Positions 58,563 to 64,000 of a stretch of 64,000 nucleotides of DNA are shown here, one piece after another. Below the pieces are notes generated by a model that saw nothing but the letters and a program-made list of their open reading frames with translations, did not search any database and was not told the DNA's origin. The position numbers and the translations under genes are program-made. The stretch is from Echinometra lucunter (taxonomy: Eukaryota > Echinodermata > Echinoidea > Camarodonta > Echinometridae). Numbering within the stretch: position 1 is the stretch's first letter; each line of letters starts with the position of its first letter. The stretch lies in contig CM057171.1 in assembly GCA_029962745.1 (NCBI GenBank), positions 3,444,682-3,508,681 on the forward strand, in the 5' to 3' direction.

Positions 58563-58904
58563 CCTGGGGTGGGGGTATTTCTTAAAGCTATTCGTAAATT
58601 TACGAATGACTTTACGAACGACTTGAATATGGCAAGCCAAATGGAATTCTCAATCATTATAAATTGTATCATCTAAAGGTGAAATATGCAGACGTAGAAT
58701 GATATTACCATTGTTTTACAACCATCCTTATGGCGGAGTATCTTTTGCCACAATTTAAATGAGATTATGAGAAATGAAGTGACACTTTGTTAAAACGTCA
58801 GGATAAACTTCAGGCATCCCATTTTGCACTTCATGTTCAAGTCGTACGTAAAGTCATCATGGCCATTCGTAACTTCACGAACAGCTTCATGAAATACCTC
58901 CAGG
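58563..58904. mobile_element. Inverted-repeat element (MITE), about 342 bp
   Basis: Left end cctggggtgggggtatttct, then aaagctattcgtaaatttac and gactttacgaacgact. Right end agtcgtacgtaaagtcat, then cattcgtaacttcacgaaca and gcttcatgaaatacctccagg. The arms pair over about 60 bases. Each arm itself contains facing cgtaaa/tttacg motifs, so it can form secondary hairpins. No open frame. A solo end lies at 1455-1506. Confidence 0.8.
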
Positions 58905-59794
58905 AATTATTTCCTCACAGGGTCATGTGTTTAAAAAGAATCACGACATATTGGTGTTCAAAATGAGTCCCCTCAGGCTTACATCATCAAACACTTGTCT
59001 TTATTTCCTGAAAGTATGAAGGGACATTTTCTGCCGAATTCTCGTAATTATCAAACGAATAATAGTCGGATCTACCATTTGGTGTTCTCTTTTAGTTATT
59101 TTTACTTTTAAAAACTGTTTTAAAATGCTGGTCTAACCCTAGCATCACAAGGGCCAGAGTCAAACATTTTTTTTTTTCAGTCTAAATAAATTTGGCGAAA
59201 TGTTCTGTCATTATAGATGCAAATCGCGTTGAAGTCGGCCTTTAAACTGCTATTAAATAAAACAAAAACTGGAAGAAAAAAAAAAGGTTGCAGGATACCA
59301 GTAGGCCTTACGTGCAGCCTACGTGGAGATCTGTCTTTATATGAATAGGAGTACAGATGACCAGTACAACAAGTCCACTGTATAAATACAGACGAATCGA
59401 GTGATGGTAGCCGCGGTAGAGAGAAAGAGAAGGGATGGAAGGGGGGGGGGGGGGGGGTGTTGAGTGGTATTATGTTCTCTCCACTATACACCATGTTCAT
59501 TTATAACAAGTCTGTGGTACGGGCAGCACCTTATGTACGAAAACATAACCAAGATGGATCTCTCCTAAACCTCTGTCTGACAGAAAGATTAGAAAATGCA
59601 CGAAAATCACTTCCTATGGCAAAACACAACGTTGAAATATTTGGCTTTTTTTCCCTCCCAACCATGCCAGAACTCTCTCCCTGTCTCTCTTTGTTTCTCT
59701 TTCTCTCCTCCGTTTTGTCTCTGTTTTTCCATCCTGCGACTGATCCCCGATCATCAAATTATGTTAGGTTTGATGAAAAATTGCAAGAGGGATA
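58905..59794. other. No supported gene; G run
   Basis: A 17-base G run at 59441-59457. The 112-codon frame 59457-59795 has no recognised motif. Confidence 0.5.
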
Positions 59795-59970
59795 GGAGCG
59801 CTTGGGGAATACTCTGGGACGCGGGTCGGGCGAACTCTCACGGGACCGCGGCGGCCGACGGAATGGGACCCTAGACGCACGCCGAAACTAGCGCGCTTGA
59901 AAACATCTCGTGTCCCGCAAGCGGGTGGTCTTGTCTGGCGAGCCAACGGGTTTCCGCCGTGAAATACTAC
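59795..59970. promoter_or_regulatory. Small CpG-rich island
   Basis: Very dense CpG against AT-rich surroundings (gacgcgggtcgggcgaactc, gggaccgcggcggccgacgg). Minus frames at 59764-60229 read through it without recognised homology. It could be a promoter or first exon, or an unusual repeat. Confidence 0.25.
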
Positions 59971-60588
59971 GACCAGTAGAGTGTTGGTGGTAATGTGGGG
60001 GAGGGGGGCGGCTGGAGAAAAAAGAGGGTAGATTAAAGCAAAAGCCAAATATTTTCGATGGCACAGATGCGAATGCATCGAGACTATGTGGGACAGATGA
60101 TTTATGGACTACAAAACTCAAATGATGTTCCTTGTGTTCCATATGAAATTGTTTAGGGAAGTCACCAAACATACTAAGTAGGAAAATGATTGCAGTGTCA
60201 TGGTTGTAAGTCATGTGGCTGCAATACAAGTATTGTAATGATAGGATGGATACACATTTGCCATTTGCATTTTACAGCCTGCCATCTTTTCTTATCGCGT
60301 TTGCCACTACATACTGAACTTGGAAAGTTTCGTTATACTTCTAAATTCAAGGTGTTTCTTTTCTTTTAATTATTATTTTAACACTCAATTTTATTCATTA
60401 AAAGAACTAAGTTATTACTTGGATGAAACTTTTATCTCAGTGTAAGTGATCTAGAAGTCATATCGCGTGAGTAACATAGATTCTGCGTACATGTTAGTTA
60501 ATCAGTAGGCATATTCTATTCAAGAATTTAAAAAAAATTAAAAGGGAGTTGCTCCGATAATTTCTCTATTGTATTAATGTTCTCCACT
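59971..60588. other. No supported gene
   Basis: AT-rich, nothing recognised. Confidence 0.5.
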
Positions 60589-60620
60589 GCCCCTCCCCCA
60601 CCCCACCCCACCCCATCCCC
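60589..60620 (-). other. G-quadruplex-prone (CCCCA)n tract
   Basis: The plus strand reads six blocks of four or five C separated by single A, T or AT. The minus strand therefore has six G4-5 blocks with 1-2-base loops, a strong G-quadruplex pattern. Confidence 0.7.
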
Positions 60621-61784
60621 AGTCTTTTTCGCCACTGAATGGCAACAAAAGTTAACAGAGCAAAAATGGAAATAAAATCAGTTGATCATACGAACCCTCT
60701 CCTTATTCAATGGCATTGTTAATTTACAATTTATCAACCTAGCAGACACCTCCCCCCGGCTTGGATCAAGACCCAACGACAGAATGGGACTAAAATTCGA
60801 AGGGGACTTTCGCTATGACCTGCCCTAAAACTTACAAAATCGGCCCTCAGACTGAGAATCAGCTGGCCTCCAGTTTAAAACACTGACCAGCACATGGGGG
60901 AAATACTTCCCGATCTCCCCAGACTCCTCAACCTCCCCCCCCCCCCCCCCCCCCCCCATGGGCAGTTCGTATGTGGCTACCCTACAAGTTCACATGCATA
61001 TAGGCCTATGGCAAATCGCCAAATGAGCCATCACAAAGCACCCTTCTTCCGTCTAGCTGACAACATGACAATGTCTCCTGGGTTGAGAGAGGCTAATGCA
61101 TCATACATGTCCGGTTTCATGTTACTGCACTGAAATGAATCCAACCTTGACCAATGTCATCGTTTTTCTTTTATTCATTTTTATAAAAGTAATGGTGAGT
61201 AAGTGTCCATCCGCCCGTATCGCATACCATTATTCTTCATCTCATAGTCCCAAACGTGCCTATTCATGTATCTTTTTATCTTATGTGAGTGGAAAGTCTG
61301 CATTAAATCGCCTAGGGCATAGGAAGCATTTACGATTTGTGGAAGCGAAACAGCAGCCAAGTCATTATTCCCGCTGTTCCTGATGAAACGCTTTTAAAAT
61401 TGAAAGTGAAAGGTCGAGTATGACGACACTGTCAATTTTCTTTGTGATCATGATGACAGCGGGATTGTTTGCCCAACGTTGATCAAATTATCTTTTGTTA
61501 AGTTATTTGAAGAAAAAAATAACAACAACAACAAAACAAATCAAAACAATAACCTAAAGTCATTAGTAGTATCGTTTTTTGGATATTCTAAAAGGCATAT
61601 ACTGCAAAAGTTCGCAGGGATGGAGTTTATCAATTAACAAATGGTTGTTAACAAGTGAAATCCATGTCATTAGAATTATAGCTTTTCTTCTGCGTTTTCC
61701 TAGGACAGGGGAGGCTAGACTTGCTCCCCCGGTGTGTTGTCACTCTGTATTGACTTCGTGTATGCATGATCGTTCGAAATTTCT
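60621..61784. other. No supported gene; one C run
   Basis: A 24-base C run at 60934-60957. The frames at 60894-61383 have no recognised motif. Confidence 0.5.
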
Positions 61785-62110
61785 TGTAAAAAAGGGGTCT
61801 TTTAGCATGTTCGCGATTTTGAAAAAAAGGTTGTTTTCATGAGCTTGTACTCGAAGTCGAAAAAGGGGGTGTTTTTGAGCTTGCACTCAAAATTGATAAA
61901 AGGGTGTGTGTGTGTGTGTTTTTTTTTCTGGTCCTTGTTTGCAATTTTCTGTTTTTGACTCAGACGTGAATTGAATTTGAAAGGGGTGGTTTAGTAAAAG
62001 TGTACGTAGAATGCGAAAAATAGGGGTGTTTTTTAAAAGGCCAATTTGTACCCGTTTTGTGCCTAACAGGGGTAAAATCGCTGAAAATGTACTTGAAACG
62101 CCGCGAAATA
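61785..62110. repeat. Degenerate array of about 38-40-bp units
   Basis: Units of the form aaaaaggggtgtttttgagc, ttg.actcgaaattg recur near 61789, 61827 and 61866, and more loosely to about 62040. A GT run (61903-61919) and T run interrupt it. Confidence 0.55.
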
Positions 62111-62520
62111 GGAGTGAAAGCCTGGGTTGCCGAACGATCATGGTTACACCTTTGAATATTGAGTGACAACACCGGGCCTGCTCCAGTCGCCTTGGTTTGT
62201 GTGCATGGGTTTTCGTCAAATGGTAACATTAAACACTGGGAGAGAGCTTTCAAAATCAACAGAAATGTACTAAAGTTTTGTTAAAAATGAAAGGCGTTAG
62301 TTTGTGGCGTCAGAACCTTGTCCAAAGTATGTCATGCATGTATAAAATTCCAAGAGCAAACACGAGAGTCAACAAACAACAAGTTTAACACAAGACAAGC
62401 TTGACAAGAATCGCATACTTAAAGGAGAATGGAACCCAGGCATTAGTGTCTTTCCAGTGAATGAAGAAGAAGAGGAAGAATAAACAGTGAAAGTTTGAGC
62501 AAAATCGGACAATCTGTTCA

Positions 62521-62903
62521 AGAGTTATGAATTTTGAAAATTTAAGTAAATCCCTATTATCGGGATCCTTGAGTTGGCAACTTTGCCACCATCTGTGATG
62601 TCATCGTGGACAACTCACCATTCATTTTGTACAGAGAATTTAACATTTTCTTATTTTCTAGAAAAATAGAAATTCATTTGATTTACTGTTTGAGTATGAC
62701 ATGGCTACATCAATTCTTCAAGCATTTTGTGAATAATTATGTTGATTCCTGACTCCAAATTTCATATACATCAAGATATTTGAAAAATTGTGTACAAAAT
62801 GAATGGAGAGTTGTCCACGATGACATCACAGATGGTGGCAAAGTTGCCAACTCAAGGATCCCAATAATAAAGATTTACTTAAACTTTCAAAAATCATAAC
62901 TCT
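62521..62903. mobile_element. Foldback element with 113-bp inverted arms
   Basis: The left arm 62521-62633 and right arm 62791-62903 pair along 113 bases with only about six mismatches by eye (about 95%). Both contain gatccttgagttggcaactt, tgccaccatctgtgatgtca and tcgtggacaactc. The spacer of about 157 bases is AT-rich with no open frame. The right arm runs straight into a CT microsatellite. The left side continues with taaaggagaatggaaccc and agtttgagcaaaatcggaca (62420-62520), so the full element may be longer and truncated on the right. Confidence 0.85.
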
Positions 62904-63779
62904 CTCTCTCCTTCTCTCTGTCTAACTCTTCTTATCATTAACTCTCTCCTCTGTCTCTCCTTCCGACTTTCCATATTCATTATATGAATCATGTTCACAA
63001 ACTCCTCCTTCCCCCCCCCCCCCCCCCCCACGCCCGCCTCCATTGTGAGGATCTCTTTCCCCTTTAACAAAACGATCAAATATTGATGTGTTGTGGAATG
63101 TGTTGTTTACACATAACAAGCAATCCGACAAATGTTTGTGGGTTATAAAGGTCAATAGAGCGGTTGACAATAACAATCAAGTGTTCGCAGTTGGGCCAGA
63201 GAACATGCGACTCCACAAGAAGTAGGGCGGCGCGGAGGATAGGAGAAAAAAGGGGGAAAGCAACAACAACAATAACAAAAAAGTAAGAAAGAGAGAACGA
63301 GAAAGAGAGAAAAAGAAAGGCGATGAGATGCAAAAGTTCAGTCTAACTCAGTCACCATCACTTTCCCTATTACGTCATCAGTAAATAAAATAAATCGAAA
63401 CGGAGTTACTCATTCACCCGTTCACATAATATTCGCACTCTATTTTCTAAGCAATGAAGAAGTGAAAAGAGTATTGACTCACACCTTGGTACTAGATGGA
63501 ATGGGCGAGGGATTGAGGGAAGGAGGGGGGGGGGAGATACATCGTTAGAGGAGGTCATGCACCTCAGTGGAAGGGGGAAACAGGGGGGGGGGGCGACAGG
63601 GGGCACCCTACTCCCGATAATAAGGGTGAGGGACACGTTAGAACGATAGAGTATCTCCCCCCCCCCTATTTTAAGCTGATGATTTTTTTTTTCCTTTTCA
63701 TAATTGTTGATGTGTGCGTTGCCACCCCCTAAAAAAAAATAAATAGATAGATTACTAAATAAGGAAATAAATTGCTTAT
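62904..63779. other. No supported gene; CT tract, C and G runs
   Basis: CT tract at 62901-62960, C run at 63011-63029, G runs near 63526 and 63583 and a C run near 63657. The long minus frame 63406-63828 depends on these runs and is not supported. Confidence 0.55.
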
Positions 63780-63846
63780 AAATAAGCTGATGACGTTCGT
63801 GAGAGTTGTTCCCCTTCCCAAATATCAAAAGGATTGACGCCCCTGA
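63780..63846 (-). repeat. Element end of a dispersed family
   Basis: On the minus strand, ttcaggggcgtcaatccttt..gatatttgggaagggg. It resembles 43798-43835. The CAGGGGCGTC start is hAT-like. Confidence 0.45.
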
Positions 63847-64000
63847 AGGAGGCGATATTGCTCAGGGGTATGGCAATGGTCTCGTAACAAAGTGGTCGCG
63901 CTAGGTAATGTACATCTTACCAAAATGCCTGGGAGAGGATTTTAAACCATCGGTCCCATGGTTTCTTACTCACAAGCAGACATCAGCTCTCTTAGCTGAT
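63847..64000 (+). repeat. tRNA-derived SINE, family C, cut by window end
   Basis: ggcgatattgctcaggggta, ggtctcgtaac, ggtcgcgctagg, cttaccaaaatgcctgggag, aaaccatcggtcccatgg and cttactcacaagcaga, then ctcttagctgat. It follows the order of the 19.5 kb copy, although the B box region is altered. The element continues beyond the window. Confidence 0.65.

Noticed and set aside
1..64000. A coherent multi-gene or defence-type system
   Set aside because: Both strands were read for operon-like rows, transposases, nucleases, helicases, toxins and RNA genes. Only retroelement fragments and non-coding repeats could be supported.

Overview
The window looks like non-coding DNA from an animal genome. It is AT-rich, crowded with simple repeats, mobile-element remnants and long runs of C or G, and contains no long non-repetitive reading frame, operon, Shine-Dalgarno-spaced gene row, rRNA or CRISPR array. 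Several tRNA-derived SINE families, CR1/L2/jockey-like LINE ends and many short inverted-repeat elements, together with the abundant C/G runs, suggest a marine deuterostome, most likely a sea urchin or other echinoderm. That assignment is inference from repeat style; no gene here proves it. The DNA is best read as intergenic or intronic.

Layout. 1-10 kb: a 72-bp tandem duplication, a reverse SINE (3.0 kb), a foldback element (5.2 kb) and a LINE 3' end (7.0-7.6 kb). 10-20 kb: overlapping palindromes (10.2 kb), trinucleotide and tetranucleotide arrays growing from retroelement tails (12.2, 14.4 kb), CT/AG and C/G runs, and a reverse SINE (19.5 kb). 20-30 kb: a second copy of the 5.2 kb element (21.6 kb), two SINEs of one family (23.1, 28.1 kb) and a perfect RFX-type X-box palindrome (25.2 kb). 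30-40 kb: a CpG-rich block (30.3-30.8 kb), inverted-repeat elements (32.1, 33.1, 39.2 kb), a LINE tail (34 kb), a 519-bp hAT-like element with a near-perfect 8-bp target duplication (37.7 kb) and one weak terminal-exon candidate (38.4-38.6 kb). 40-52 kb: an almost complete SINE (41.4 kb), a degenerate SINE holding a nested element (42.4-42.8 kb), a hairpin plus 105-bp duplication (44.7 kb), a composite minisatellite (46.7-47.1 kb), the decayed C-terminus of a LINE reverse transcriptase (50.0-50.6 kb) and a 21-bp minisatellite (50.76-51.03 kb). 52-64 kb: a purine tract, tandem duplications, a 48-bp palindrome between two TATC arrays, SINE copies, nested and long-armed inverted-repeat elements (57.8, 58.6, 62.5 kb), a G-quadruplex-prone tract (60.6 kb) and a SINE cut by the window end.

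How the parts relate. The elements form small families that cross-validate inside the window: 5.2/21.6 kb, 32.1/57.8 kb, 39.2/42.6 kb, 43.8/63.8 kb, and SINE families at 3.0/41.4/42.4/57.7 kb, 19.5/54.6/63.8 kb, 23.1/28.1 kb and 12.4/36.1 kb. Two insertions are nested in older SINEs, which gives relative ages. No functioning protein-coding gene could be established.
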